Positions 8,520 through 16,945 of a stretch of 55,725 nt of DNA are shown one piece after another. The notes under the pieces were generated by a model. The model made no database searches. It was not told where the DNA came from and saw nothing but the letters and a program-made list of their open reading frames with translations. The translations under genes and the position numbers were made by a program. Origin of the DNA: Haliea sp040222615 (GTDB lineage: Bacteria; Pseudomonadota; Gammaproteobacteria; Pseudomonadales; Halieaceae); contig NZ_JAVKCQ010000165.1 in the NCBI RefSeq assembly GCF_040222615.1, positions 1 to 55,725 of the forward strand. Direction: 5' to 3'. The stretch's first letter is position 1, and each line of letters starts with the position of its first letter.

Positions 8520-11333
8520 TCAAAGTACTTGCTGCAGGAAGCCGGCGGTGAGCTCGCGCTTGCGGGCGGCGATCTGTTCCGGGGGTACGACTTCGATTTT
8601 CTCGTCCGGGGTGATCTTGAACAGGGGCTGACCCTTGTGAATGATGACCCCGTCGGACTCCACCAACACCTTGTCGATCGTGCCGGCAAACGGTGCGTAG
8701 ACCTTGTTGAACATCTTCATGACCTCAACGATATACAGCGGGTCGCCGGCCTCGAAATGCTCACCCTCGGACACATACAGTTCGTGCTGGGGCGACTCGC
8801 GGCCATAGAACATGCCGCCACTCTCGGCCAGGATCTCGTCGCCACGGGCCGCCACCGGCGGCACCAGTACCTTGGCCATGCGGGCCTGGTGTTCGGGATC
8901 CAGCAGGTCTTCCGGGATGTGGATACTGAGGTCATCGTTCACAGATAGCTCATAGTATCCGGTGGCCTCGGCGATACTGGGCAGGACCGCCATGATGTCG
9001 ACACCGGCCTGGAAACCCAGGTGTGCAGAGCGCACCTGGCTCCAGCTGGCGTCGGTAAAGCCCGCGGGCGCGATGTCGTTTGCCAACAGGGATTGCAGCG
9101 CGATCCAGTCGGGCGCATCGACCCGGTTGTTGAGCTCACTGTAGAAATCCAGCGCCTGCTGCAGGATATCGTGGTCGTGGTCCCAAATCATGCTGGCGGC
9201 AGGAGCGCCCGGGATATAATCCATGTGCAGGAAATGGTAGGTGTCCGCCAGCAACTCGATGGGGTTCTCATTCCAGCTCAGCTTGCCGTCGATCACGGTG
9301 TAGCAATCGCGGTTGATACTGAGCCAGCCACTGAGCACGTGGGGTTCATCCAGCAGACGGTGCAAGGGCCGCAGCATCAGGGTCTGCTTCAACTCCATCG
9401 CGCTGTGCAGCGCCTTCGCCGCCGCTTCACCGAGACCCTTCAGCCTGGCGCGGGAGATCTCCCGCCAGGCAAAATCCAGGTCGATATTGTTGGCCTGGTC
9501 CTTGAGCTCACCGACGGCGGTCAGGTAGGGCACGATGAAACGCGTGGTTGGCCGGGCGTTGATGTTCTGGCCGATAAACCAGTTCACCAGACCGTAGTGG
9601 AATTCCAGGTTGGTGGCGAGATCCTTGCCGCGCATGCGCGTGCGGCGGATGGTTTCCGCCATTTTCTCGTAGGTTTCGAGGCGGGTTTCGCCTACCGTCA
9701 GCAGCAGGGCAATATTGGAATCGTAGGCCCCCGCCAAGGTGTATTTCATGAACACATCGGTGTCGGGGTTGTGCAGGCTGATGCCCTGGTCGTCGCGGAT
9801 TTCCCCTTCCACGGCATCGCTCCAGTACTCGATCACGCCGCCGGCGGAAGGCTGCAGTGCCTGGTTGGTGGCGTTGAGGCGCGCCTCCACGCTGTCATCA
9901 TGGCGCAGAACCCGGGTCGGTTTCGGCAGTTTCGGCCCGTGGGCAGCCAGCAGCACCATGGCTTCCACCAGGGACTCGACGACAAAACTGTCGTTCGCAT
10001 CGTCGGGATTGCTGAAGCGCAGCGCATAGCACAGCTCGGTTACCCGGTGCTCGACCTGGATGCGGGTATTCATCTCCATGAAGAAGTGCTTGTCACCGTC
10101 GACGATGCACTCGAACGTGGACACCGAATCGAGACCGACGGCAGCGCCAAAGCGGGCGGCTTCGTCTTCCATTTCTTCCAGGGTCACCAGGTCCTGGCGC
10201 AACACCCTGGCCTCAACATCCTGGCCAGCGGCCTCGGCCTGCTCTACCGCCCGGCGCAGGGATTCCACCGTGACGGACACTTCCAGCAACTTCTGCTCGT
10301 GCATCTGTAGCGAGCAGTCGCGACCACCCATGGTGATACACCAGTCACCGTTGCCGATGACCTGGATTTCCTGGTGACGGGTCGTTTCAATATTCAGCTC
10401 CACCAGCACGTTCTTGTTGTCGCCAACGCCGGTGGTCTTTACTTCATTGAGAATCTCCCGGACCAGTTCCGCAGTGCGCTCCGCCTGACCGATGCCGAGA
10501 ATGCGCTGACCTTTGCCGCCGCCACCGCTGATGGCCTTGAGCCGCACCCGATTGCGCGGATAGTCCGCCTGCATGCGGCCCACGGCCTCGGTGAGCGTTT
10601 CGCAGAGTTCATCAACCGTGTACAGGTCAATGCCCTTGCTGTAGGACGCGGCCAGCACCTTGTCGGCCTTGTCTTCAATGCTGATGGACTCATCGTCGAG
10701 AATTTCCGGGGCAACCGCCAGGCCTTCCGCCTCGCACAGGGCCGACAGCGCAGCGACGTCCGGGTATTTTTTCAACAGGGTCAGGGCCGTGCCATTGTCG
10801 ATCCCGGGCGTAACCGAAACGCCGGATTTGAGCGCGGTGCGCTTGGCTTCATCCTTCAGGCCCGCGTCGTGTACCGTACGGGAGCATGGACCGATGAAGT
10901 TGAGACCGGCGCGCTCCATGGCCGCAACCATGGTCTCGTCCTCGGCCATGAAGCCATAGCCGGCGAAGATCGCATTGTAATTATTGTCGCGGGCAATGCT
11001 GATGATCTGCGCGATGCGCTGGTCGCGCTCTTCCTTGTTGGCACCGGTGTAGTCCGGTACCCGGTGCACCCGGTCAGGCTGTGTCAGGGAGCGCAGCTCT
11101 GGGGCCAGTGCGTTCTGGTAGACGATGGAATCCTTCTCGGACAGCAGGATGCCAAAATGGGAGATTCCCATTTCGCTGAAGACATCCATCGCCTCCTTGC
11201 GGATCGGGCCCCGGCAGATGATCAGCGGCCGCAGGTCGCTGCAGTCAAACTGCGCCACCCAGGGTGAAGGCTGCCGCGCGAGGCGACGGTCGCGGTGAAT
11301 CAGGGGGTTGCGCAAATAATATTCGTTGGACAC
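8520..11333 (-). CDS. propionyl-CoA carboxylase alpha-type chain: biotin carboxylase fused to BCCP
   Basis: Carries out ATP- and bicarbonate-dependent carboxylation of biotin and carries the biotin, for acyl-CoA carboxylation with the beta chain encoded upstream. The 937-residue chain is longer than the usual alpha subunit (about 650-670). In order: carboxylase N-domain (about 30-150), ATP-grasp with KAISGGGGKGQRIL and the catalytic block FFMEMNTRIQVEHRVTE, a C-terminal carboxylase region, a long middle region without a motif I recognise (about 540-800), and a biotinyl domain with EVMKM (biotin on K873) followed by APFAG. Context (epimerase, mutase, MeaB) points to propionyl-CoA as substrate. 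Acetyl-CoA or another acyl-CoA cannot be excluded. The extended form is known from a minority of bacteria and is worth noting. Confidence 0.88.
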   Translation of the reverse strand: MSNEYYLRNPLIHRDRRLARQPSPWVAQFDCSDLRPLIICRGPIRKEAMDVFSEMGISHFGILLSEKDSIVYQNALAPELRSLTQPDRVHRVPDYTGANKEERDQRIAQIISIARDNNYNAIFAGYGFMAEDETMVAAMERAGLNFIGPCSRTVHDAGLKDEAKRTALKSGVSVTPGIDNGTALTLLKKYPDVAALSALCEAEGLAVAPEILDDESISIEDKADKVLAASYSKGIDLYTVDELCETLTEAVGRMQADYPRNRVRLKAISGGGGKGQRILGIGQAERTAELVREILNEVKTTGVGDNKNVLVELNIETTRHQEIQVIGNGDWCITMGGRDCSLQMHEQKLLEVSVTVESLRRAVEQAEAAGQDVEARVLRQDLVTLEEMEDEAARFGAAVGLDSVSTFECIVDGDKHFFMEMNTRIQVEHRVTELCYALRFSNPDDANDSFVVESLVEAMVLLAAHGPKLPKPTRVLRHDDSVEARLNATNQALQPSAGGVIEYWSDAVEGEIRDDQGISLHNPDTDVFMKYTLAGAYDSNIALLLTVGETRLETYEKMAETIRRTRMRGKDLATNLEFHYGLVNWFIGQNINARPTTRFIVPYLTAVGELKDQANNIDLDFAWREISRARLKGLGEAAAKALHSAMELKQTLMLRPLHRLLDEPHVLSGWLSINRDCYTVIDGKLSWNENPIELLADTYHFLHMDYIPGAPAASMIWDHDHDILQQALDFYSELNNRVDAPDWIALQSLLANDIAPAGFTDASWSQVRSAHLGFQAGVDIMAVLPSIAEATGYYELSVNDDLSIHIPEDLLDPEHQARMAKVLVPPVAARGDEILAESGGMFYGRESPQHELYVSEGEHFEAGDPLYIVEVMKMFNKVYAPFAGTIDKVLVESDGVIIHKGQPLFKITPDEKIEVVPPEQIAARKRELTAGFLQQVL

Positions 11334-11368
11334 GCGATCTTTCCTCAGTCTGTCTTATTGGAGCGGGC

Positions 11369-13114
11369 TTAGTGGAACTCACGCTGCACGGACGTGAGCG
11401 GCTCCGGCGTATAGTGGCGCAGGCAGAAATCCATGTGCTCGGCAAGCACCTGACGCAGGTCCGATGGCATCACGATCTGGGAAATGGAGCCCAGGCTGAG
11501 GGCCTCATTCGGATTCATCAGTTCCTGCTCATAGCGCTGGGCCAGCAACTGTTCCTCGGAGCGCACCCAGGCATTGACCAGCTGGGTGGCGGCAGTTTTG
11601 GCCTGCTCCGGCGCCAGACCAGCACTTACCTGTGCCCTGGTCTCGGCGGCGATCTTGTCCGCCACACTGGCGCGAATCTTGCGCAGTTCATCCTTGTAGA
11701 CGTACTCGACACCCGCCGGACCCATCACCGCCACCCGGGTGGTCGGCAAGGCGACAACAAAATCTGCCCCGGTGGGGTAATTGTTGTAAGAGGCGTAGGC
11801 GCCGCCGAAGGCGTTGCGGACCAGCACCAGGAAGCGCGGCGTGCGCAGATCGACGATCGCATCCAGCATGGCGCGGCCAGCCTGGACGATACCGCCGGCC
11901 TCCTGTTCCTTGCCGGGCAGGAAGCCGGTGGTGTCTTCGAGGAAGATGATGGGGATGTTGTACAGATTACAGAAGCGAATAAAGCGCGCGTTCTTGTAGG
12001 CAGCGGCAATGTCGATCTGGCCCGAGGCCACCGCCGAGTTGTTGGCCACAAAACCGACCACGTTGCCACCCAGGCGACCGAGCGCGGTGATGGTGTTGCG
12101 TGCGCGCTCGGCCTGGATTTCGATAAAATCGCCGTGATCGCACAACTGCTGGATCAGAATGCTGATGTCGATCGGCGTGTTATAGCCGGTCGGTGAATTG
12201 AAGGCCTTCTTCAGCAGGATATCGATGTCCCAGGTCTTGCGACTCACGGGATCCGACGACGCCAGAAAAGGCGCCGCGCTGCTGTTGTTGTCGGGCAGGT
12301 AGTTCAACAGGGCGCGCACCTTGCGCAGGGCCGCGACTTCGTCCGGAACCACGAAATCGGTTACGCCACTCTGGCTGTGCACGCCGGGGCCACCGAGTTC
12401 GTCCGGGGTCACGTCCTCGCCGAGCACGGATTTCACTACACCGGGGCCAGTGAGTCCGAAAAAGGTGTCATTGGGCTGGATCAGGAAGCTGCCCTGGCGC
12501 GGCAGATAGGAGCCACCACCGGCATTGAAGCCGAACATGCACATAATGCTCGGGACCACGCCGCTGATCTTGCGCAGGGCAGTAAACGCGTCGGCATAAC
12601 CGTCGAGGCCGCCGACGCCCGCGGGAATGTAGGCGCCCGCCGAATCGTTCAGGCCGACCAGGGGAATTCTGCGCTTCGCCGCCAGCTCGAACAGGCGCGC
12701 CAGTTTCTTGCCATTGGTAGCGTCCATGGAGCCGGCGCGCACGGTGAAGTCATGGCCATAGATAGCGACGTCGCGGCCATTGACCTTGATCAGGGCAGTA
12801 ACCAGGGAGGCGCCGTCGAGATTGGGGCCCCAGTTCTGGTACAGCACGGTGGGTGCCTCATCCGCCAGATGGTCGATCCGCTCCCAGATCGTCATCCGGT
12901 TCTTCTGGTGCTGGCGCTGGATATTGCGCACACCCGCTGCTCGCAGTGGCCGCTGCTGCAGCTCCCAGCCAGCCTTCAGCGCCTTCTCATAGAGACCGGG
13001 CTCCGACGCCAGCTGGCCCGGCACCTTGAACTCCCGCTCATCCTCGGTGGCAAACGGGTTGTTGAGAGATGCAATCAGGTCGGTATCAGTGCTTGTCTTC
13101 ATTTTGTTTTCCAT
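11369..13114 (-). CDS. acyl-CoA (propionyl-CoA) carboxylase carboxyltransferase chain
   Basis: 581-residue crotonase-fold carboxyltransferase that moves CO2 from biotin to the acyl-CoA. The N-half contains LFELAAKRRIPLVGLNDSAGAYIP and FGFNAGGGSYLPRQGSFLI. The C-half contains GFVANNSAVASGQID, FLEDTTGFLPGKEQEAGGIVQAGRAML and VLVRNAFGGAYASYNN, matching the acyl-CoA and biotin binding blocks of PccB/AccD-type proteins. The acyl-CoA carboxylase chain is 35 bases downstream and belongs to the same operon. Two starts are possible: ATG at 13114 and ATG at 13102. A GC-rich hairpin just upstream favours the second, but neither has a strong ribosome site. Propionyl-CoA specificity is inferred from the neighbours. 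Confidence 0.93.
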   Translation of the reverse strand: MENKMKTSTDTDLIASLNNPFATEDEREFKVPGQLASEPGLYEKALKAGWELQQRPLRAAGVRNIQRQHQKNRMTIWERIDHLADEAPTVLYQNWGPNLDGASLVTALIKVNGRDVAIYGHDFTVRAGSMDATNGKKLARLFELAAKRRIPLVGLNDSAGAYIPAGVGGLDGYADAFTALRKISGVVPSIMCMFGFNAGGGSYLPRQGSFLIQPNDTFFGLTGPGVVKSVLGEDVTPDELGGPGVHSQSGVTDFVVPDEVAALRKVRALLNYLPDNNSSAAPFLASSDPVSRKTWDIDILLKKAFNSPTGYNTPIDISILIQQLCDHGDFIEIQAERARNTITALGRLGGNVVGFVANNSAVASGQIDIAAAYKNARFIRFCNLYNIPIIFLEDTTGFLPGKEQEAGGIVQAGRAMLDAIVDLRTPRFLVLVRNAFGGAYASYNNYPTGADFVVALPTTRVAVMGPAGVEYVYKDELRKIRASVADKIAAETRAQVSAGLAPEQAKTAATQLVNAWVRSEEQLLAQRYEQELMNPNEALSLGSISQIVMPSDLRQVLAEHMDFCLRHYTPEPLTSVQREFH

Positions 13115-13125
13115 GCTGTTGCAGG

Positions 13126-13146
13126 GCCGGCTTGTGGCAAGCCGGC
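13126..13146 (-). promoter_or_regulatory. perfect hairpin in the 5' leader of the carboxylase operon
   Basis: GCCGGCTTG (13126-13134) and CAAGCCGGC (13138-13146) are perfect complements separated by three bases. In the minus-strand transcript the hairpin ends 11 bases before the first ATG (13114). It would crowd the ribosome site of that codon, so it may tune translation or favour the ATG at 13102. No U-tract follows, so it does not look like a terminator. Confidence 0.5.
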
Positions 13147-13236
13147 GACTGCCTTTACCCTCTTGTCGAGGTTCCCGGGTTTACATGTGACGGCGGCCGG
13201 GCTTAGGATGAATCCCCGGCTCAAATTCGGCGCACC

Positions 13237-13265
13237 ACATTAATTCCAAGGCGTGGGAATGTCAA
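13237..13265 (-). promoter_or_regulatory. sigma70-type promoter of the propionyl-CoA operon
   Basis: On the minus strand a perfect -35 TTGACA (13265-13260) is followed, after exactly 17 bases, by TAATGT (13242-13237), close to the TATAAT consensus. Transcription would begin near 13230 and give a leader of roughly 115-130 bases before the carboxyltransferase gene. It is the best-looking promoter in the window. Confidence 0.65.
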
Positions 13266-13420
13266 TTTAACGGCCCGCTAACGCGACAGCGAAAGATACT
13301 GCATATGCCCTGCCTTTTACCCTCCCACCCCGCGGATTGCGTAGTTTTCCGGCGCTGTAATTACGCAAATAATCAGCGTCAACATTGTGCTGCGGTGACA
13401 CCCCCTGCCGGTGACGGCCT

Positions 13421-14785
13421 GTGAGCCTGCACTTCGATGAGCTCGCCTGGCAGCCCGACAGCGCGCGCCTGTTCACTGCCCTGCGCGACCTGCCGGTTCC
13501 AGCCTGGCTGGACAGTGCCCAGCCCTGGGCCGGCAATGGCCGCTATGACATCCTGGTCGCAGACCCCGGGTCAGACACCCCGCTGGCACCGGCCGCGGCG
13601 GCCCCCGCAGCAAGCTGGCGCAGCTATTTTGACGATCTGGCCCGCTACCACCGGGAACGCTATACCGGAATCGCGCCGGCGGGCCAGCGCCTGCCCTTCT
13701 GCGGCGGCCTGCTGGGCTACCTGGGCTACGAGCCCGGCAACGCCCTGCACGGGATCGAGCACCCGCAGGCCAACAGCGTATCCACGGCTGCCGCCCACAT
13801 CGGCGCCTACGACTGGTGCATCATCCAGGACCATCTGCTGCAGCGATCCGTGCTGGTTTCCCTGCCCTGGGTGAGCGCCGCGACCCGCAGGGAGCTTCGC
13901 CAGCGGCTGGCATCCGCACAGCCTTTCGGTGACGATGACACTTTCCGGCTGCAAGGGGGCTTTGTCACCGGGATCACCCGCGACGATTACCGGGCGGCGT
14001 TTGCCCGGATCCAGGCTTATATCCAGGCCGGGGACTGCTACCAGGTGAACCTGGCGCAGCGCTTCGAGGCCCCCTGCAGCGGCGATCCCTTTACCGCCTA
14101 CCGGGTGCTGCGCGAAGTCGCCGCGGCGCCTTTTTCCGGCTATCTGCAATTCAACGCGCAGCAGGCTCTACTGTGCCTGTCGCCGGAACGGTTCCTGTCC
14201 CTGCAGGGCCAGCAGGTGGAAACCCGTCCCATCAAGGGCACCCGCCCACGATTCGCGGATGCGGATCGCGACCTGCGCAGCGCCCGGGAGTTGCGCGAAA
14301 GCCCCAAGGATCGCGCCGAGAACCTGATGATCGTCGATCTCCTGCGCAACGATCTCGGCCACAGCTGCGTGCCAGGCAGCATTCGCGTCGACCAGCTGTT
14401 TGCCCTGGAAAGCTACCCCACCGTGCACCACCTGGTCAGCACTATTCGCGGCGAACTGGCGCCGGATCGCAGCCCCTTCGACCTCCTGCGCGACAGCTTC
14501 CCCGGCGGCTCCATCACCGGCGCACCCAAGCGCCGCGCCATGCAGATCATTGCCGAACTGGAGCCCTACAGCCGTGAGGCCTACTGCGGCTCACTGCTCT
14601 ATATCAGCGCGGACGGCCACATGGACAGCAACATCGCCATCCGCAGCCTGGTCGCCGACAACGGCAGCCTGCGCTGCTGGGGCGGCGGCGGGATTGTGGC
14701 GGACTCTGAGGCGGACCAGGAGTATCAGGAGACCTACGACAAGGTCGGGCGATTCCTCAGCACTTTGGAGCAGCGGTTCAGGTAG
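13421..14785 (+). CDS. pabB: aminodeoxychorismate synthase component I
   Basis: Chorismate-using enzyme that makes 4-amino-4-deoxychorismate for folate synthesis. 454 residues from a GTG at 13421. The chorismate-binding half carries the signatures CYQVNLAQRF, SPERFLSLQGQQVETRPIKGTRPR (the PIKGT block marks PabB-type enzymes), SPKDRAENLMIVDLLRNDLG, ESYPTVHHLVSTI and PGGSITGAPKRRAMQIIAELEP. The C-terminus has the usual GGGIVADSEADQEYQETYDK block. No amidotransferase domain is fused, so a separate PabA or TrpG is expected elsewhere. It stands alone on the plus strand, with a repeat-rich gap behind it. Confidence 0.95.
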   Translation: MSLHFDELAWQPDSARLFTALRDLPVPAWLDSAQPWAGNGRYDILVADPGSDTPLAPAAAAPAASWRSYFDDLARYHRERYTGIAPAGQRLPFCGGLLGYLGYEPGNALHGIEHPQANSVSTAAAHIGAYDWCIIQDHLLQRSVLVSLPWVSAATRRELRQRLASAQPFGDDDTFRLQGGFVTGITRDDYRAAFARIQAYIQAGDCYQVNLAQRFEAPCSGDPFTAYRVLREVAAAPFSGYLQFNAQQALLCLSPERFLSLQGQQVETRPIKGTRPRFADADRDLRSARELRESPKDRAENLMIVDLLRNDLGHSCVPGSIRVDQLFALESYPTVHHLVSTIRGELAPDRSPFDLLRDSFPGGSITGAPKRRAMQIIAELEPYSREAYCGSLLYISADGHMDSNIAIRSLVADNGSLRCWGGGGIVADSEADQEYQETYDKVGRFLSTLEQRFR

Positions 14786-15151
14786 CTGCGGGTCGAACCC
14801 GGTAACTCCTGGTTGGTGGAAATACAATTCGACAGTCCGAAATTCAGACTCCGGATCAGGGCGCCCTGTGGGTGAGGGCCGCCCTCTATCACCGAGTACA
14901 TCGAACCGGAAAAAATCGCCGTTCCGCACCGATCTCAAGGTTCGCCACCGAAAATCCTGAAGCAACTACTGTAGTGAAGCGCTGTGGCTGCTGCTGGTTC
15001 GCTGGACCGTTGAGCGCATGGATGCGCGATACGAGCCTACATGGATGTACTTGCGGCGAGTCCAGCGAACCAGCAGCAGGCATAGTGCGACTTCTGAGCG
15101 CCAGGCGCTACGCGCCGGTAACCCGGCCCGGCCCGGCCCGGTCAGGTCAGG
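14786..15151. other. convergent intergenic region between pabB and thrH, repeat-rich
   Basis: About 366 bases without a plausible gene. From left to right it holds unremarkable sequence after pabB (a small ACTAC/GTAGT dyad near 14966-14976), a 20-base inverted repeat with a nested palindrome (14988-15079), a GC-rich stretch with GGCGCTACGCGCC, and a 5-base tandem array (15122-15155) that runs into the thrH stop codon. Short open frames here look like chance. No tRNA or known small RNA was recognised. Confidence 0.55.
14988..15079. repeat. long inverted repeat with nested palindrome
   Basis: A 20-base arm at 14988-15007 (starting CTGCTGCTGG, ending GCTGGAC) is perfectly complementary to 15060-15079 (GTCCAGC...CAGCAG). 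The 52-base centre contains a second perfect dyad, GCGCAT (15014-15019) / ATGCGC (15022-15027). The transcript on either strand would fold into a branched hairpin. It may be a bidirectional terminator for the convergent genes, though it lacks a U-tract, or a small repetitive element. Confidence 0.7.
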
Positions 15152-15155
15152 TCAG
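15122..15155. repeat. 5-base tandem array (CCCGG x4, TCAGG-like x3)
   Basis: Four consecutive CCCGG units (15122-15141) continue in phase into TCAGG, TCAGG and TCAG (15142-15155). The array covers the stop codon of thrH (15152-15154, minus strand). Slipped-strand changes here would not alter the thrH protein much, because the stop is in the last unit. It is a simple-sequence repeat without an assigned role. Confidence 0.75.
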
Positions 15156-15769
15156 ACTGCGAGGGGCCTGTTGCTGGCATCCACGAACGCCTGCTTCAGC
15201 GCCGGAAAGTCGTGCACCGCCTGGAACTGCGGAAACTCGTCGATCACGTTCTGCGGCGCGTGGAACAGGAGGCCGACATCGGCCTCGCCCAGCATCGTGG
15301 TGTCGTTGTAGGAATCGCCGGCGGCGATGATGCGGTAGTGGAGACTGTGCAAAGCCTGCACGGAGGCGCGCTTGGGGTCTTTCTGCCGCAGCTTGTAGTC
15401 GACCACCCGGCCGCTGTCGTCCACCTCCAGCCGATGACAGAACAGGGTCGGCCAGCCAAGCTGGCGCATCAGTGGGGCGGAGAATTCGTAGAAGGTGTCG
15501 GAGAGAATGATCACCTGGAAACGCTCGCGCAGCCAGTCAAGGAAATCGGCGGCACCGGGCAGCGGTTCCAGGGTGGCGATGACCTCCTGGATGTCGTCGA
15601 TCCTGAGGCCGTGCTGGTCGAGGATACGCAGGCGCTGTTTCATCAGCACGTCGTAGTCGGGAATATCCCGGGTGGTGGCGCGCAGCTCGGGGATACCGGT
15701 GCGTTCGGCGAAGGCGATCCAGATTTCCGGTATCAGTACCCCTTCGAGGTCCAGGCAGGCCAATTCCAC
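15152..15769 (-). CDS. thrH: bifunctional phosphoserine phosphatase / homoserine phosphotransferase
   Basis: HAD-superfamily enzyme known from Pseudomonas to dephosphorylate phosphoserine and to transfer phosphate to homoserine. CLDLEGVLIPEIWIAFAERTGI (motif I, DLEG), ILSDTFYEFSAPLMRQLGWPTLFCH (motif II), RQKDPKR (motif III Lys) and AAGDSYNDTTMLGEADVG (motif IV) follow the Pseudomonas ThrH sequence almost residue by residue. GTG at 15769 is preferred because GGGAG sits 8 bases upstream and it gives the canonical 205 residues; a TTG at 15784 would overlap that ribosome site. It stands alone, upstream of a repeat-rich gap. Confidence 0.95.
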   Translation of the reverse strand: MELACLDLEGVLIPEIWIAFAERTGIPELRATTRDIPDYDVLMKQRLRILDQHGLRIDDIQEVIATLEPLPGAADFLDWLRERFQVIILSDTFYEFSAPLMRQLGWPTLFCHRLEVDDSGRVVDYKLRQKDPKRASVQALHSLHYRIIAAGDSYNDTTMLGEADVGLLFHAPQNVIDEFPQFQAVHDFPALKQAFVDASNRPLAV

Positions 15770-15851
15770 GTGTCGTTCTCCCAACTCGGATGCGAAAGCG
15801 GGACAATCTACCCAAGGGGGCCAGCCGCCACAAGCCGGACGAGCGAAAAAA

Positions 15852-16826
15852 TCAGTAAACCGGCAGCTCGATGTGGGAAAACAGTTCGTCGAGCTCGGTC
15901 TTGCTCGGATGGGAGAAGGCCTGCTGCACCACTTCCCGGGTCAGGTGCGGAGCAAAATCCTCAATAAAGTCATACATATAGCCCCGCAGGAAGGTGCCGC
16001 GGCGGCAGCCGATCTTGGTCACACTGCTGGCAAACAGCCTGGTCGCGTCCAGGGCCACGAGGTCGGCATCGGCGCGCTCATCGTAGGCCATGGCGGCCAC
16101 GATCCCGATCCCCAGGCCGAGCCGAACATAGGTCTTGATAACATCGGCATCGGCGGCGGTGAAGACCACCCTGGGAACCAGCCCGCGGGCGACGAAAGCC
16201 TCATCGAGCTTGGAGCGACCGGTGAATCCGAATACGTAGGTCACGATCGGGTGCTCGGCGACGTCCTCCAGGGTCAGCTCCGAGAGCTGGGTCAGGGGAT
16301 GGTTGCGCGGCACCAGCACACAGCGGTTCCAGCGGTAGCAGGGCATCATGATAAGGTCGCTGAACAGCTCCAGCGCCTCGGTGGCGATGGCAAAGTCGAC
16401 GGTCCCATCCGCTGCCATCTCGGAAATCTGCATCGGCGTGCCCTGGTGCATGTGCAGCGACACATCGGGGTAGCGTTCGATAAAGGAGCGGATGGTCGCC
16501 GGCAGCGCGTAGCGGGCCTGGGTATGGGTCGTGGCGATGGAGAGGCTGCCCTTCTTCTCGTTGGAATACTCCTGGGCCACCTGTTTGATGCTCTCCACCT
16601 TGCGCAGCACCTCCCCAGCCGCCTGCAGGATCGCCTCTCCGGCGGGAGTAACGTGGGTCAGGTGTTTGCCACTGCGGGCAAAGATCTCCACCCCCAGCTC
16701 GTCCTCCAGCAAGCGGATCTGTTTGCTGATGCCGGGCTGGGAGGTGTACAGGCTCTGCGCGGTCGCGGAAACGTTGAGCTCATGGTGGGCGACTTCCCAG
16801 ATATAGCGCAATTGCTGCAGTTTCAT
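15852..16826 (-). CDS. cysB: LysR-type regulator of cysteine biosynthesis
   Basis: 324 residues, exactly the length of enterobacterial CysB. It begins MKLQQLRYIWEVAHHELNVSATAQSLYTSQPGISKQIRLLEDELGVEIF, the CysB-type winged helix, and has a LysR substrate domain from about 90 on with ATTHTQARYALPATI, which carries the sulfate/acetylserine site residues. CysB activates sulfate assimilation genes when N-acetylserine is present. A single-gene unit, with a plausible promoter in the AT-rich gap upstream. A sulfur regulator and a sulfatase share the window, but nothing ties them together in the sequence. Confidence 0.96.
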   Translation of the reverse strand: MKLQQLRYIWEVAHHELNVSATAQSLYTSQPGISKQIRLLEDELGVEIFARSGKHLTHVTPAGEAILQAAGEVLRKVESIKQVAQEYSNEKKGSLSIATTHTQARYALPATIRSFIERYPDVSLHMHQGTPMQISEMAADGTVDFAIATEALELFSDLIMMPCYRWNRCVLVPRNHPLTQLSELTLEDVAEHPIVTYVFGFTGRSKLDEAFVARGLVPRVVFTAADADVIKTYVRLGLGIGIVAAMAYDERADADLVALDATRLFASSVTKIGCRRGTFLRGYMYDFIEDFAPHLTREVVQQAFSHPSKTELDELFSHIELPVY

Positions 16827-16888
16827 GGCCTGACAGTCTCCCCTGAGCGCGGCCCGCAGTTGCGGTGGGCCTGTGACGCTTATGAAGA

Positions 16889-16918
16889 ATAGTATTTAGG
16901 AAGAAGATTTGCCAACAA
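16889..16918 (-). promoter_or_regulatory. possible cysB promoter
   Basis: On the minus strand TTGTTG (16918-16913) and TACTAT (16894-16889) are separated by 18 bases in a locally AT-rich stretch, about 63 bases upstream of cysB. The -35 is weak, so this is only a candidate. Confidence 0.35.
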
Positions 16919-16945
16919 CAATGGAATAACGGATGGAAATTTGCC

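Larger units (their letters stand above)
13115..13420. other. divergent intergenic region, carboxylase operon / pabB
   Basis: About 306 bases without a gene, between the minus-strand propionyl-CoA operon and plus-strand pabB. It holds the leader hairpin at 13126-13146, the carboxylase promoter at 13237-13265 and an inverted repeat TTGCGTA (13337-13343) / TACGCAA (13362-13368) with an 18-base spacer that could be an operator for either direction. No convincing pabB promoter was picked out. A ribosome site for pabB is not obvious either. Confidence 0.6.

Noticed and set aside
9021..10310. 429-codon plus-strand frame inside the biotin carboxylase gene
   Set aside because: Antisense shadow of a protein with an intact ATP-grasp core.
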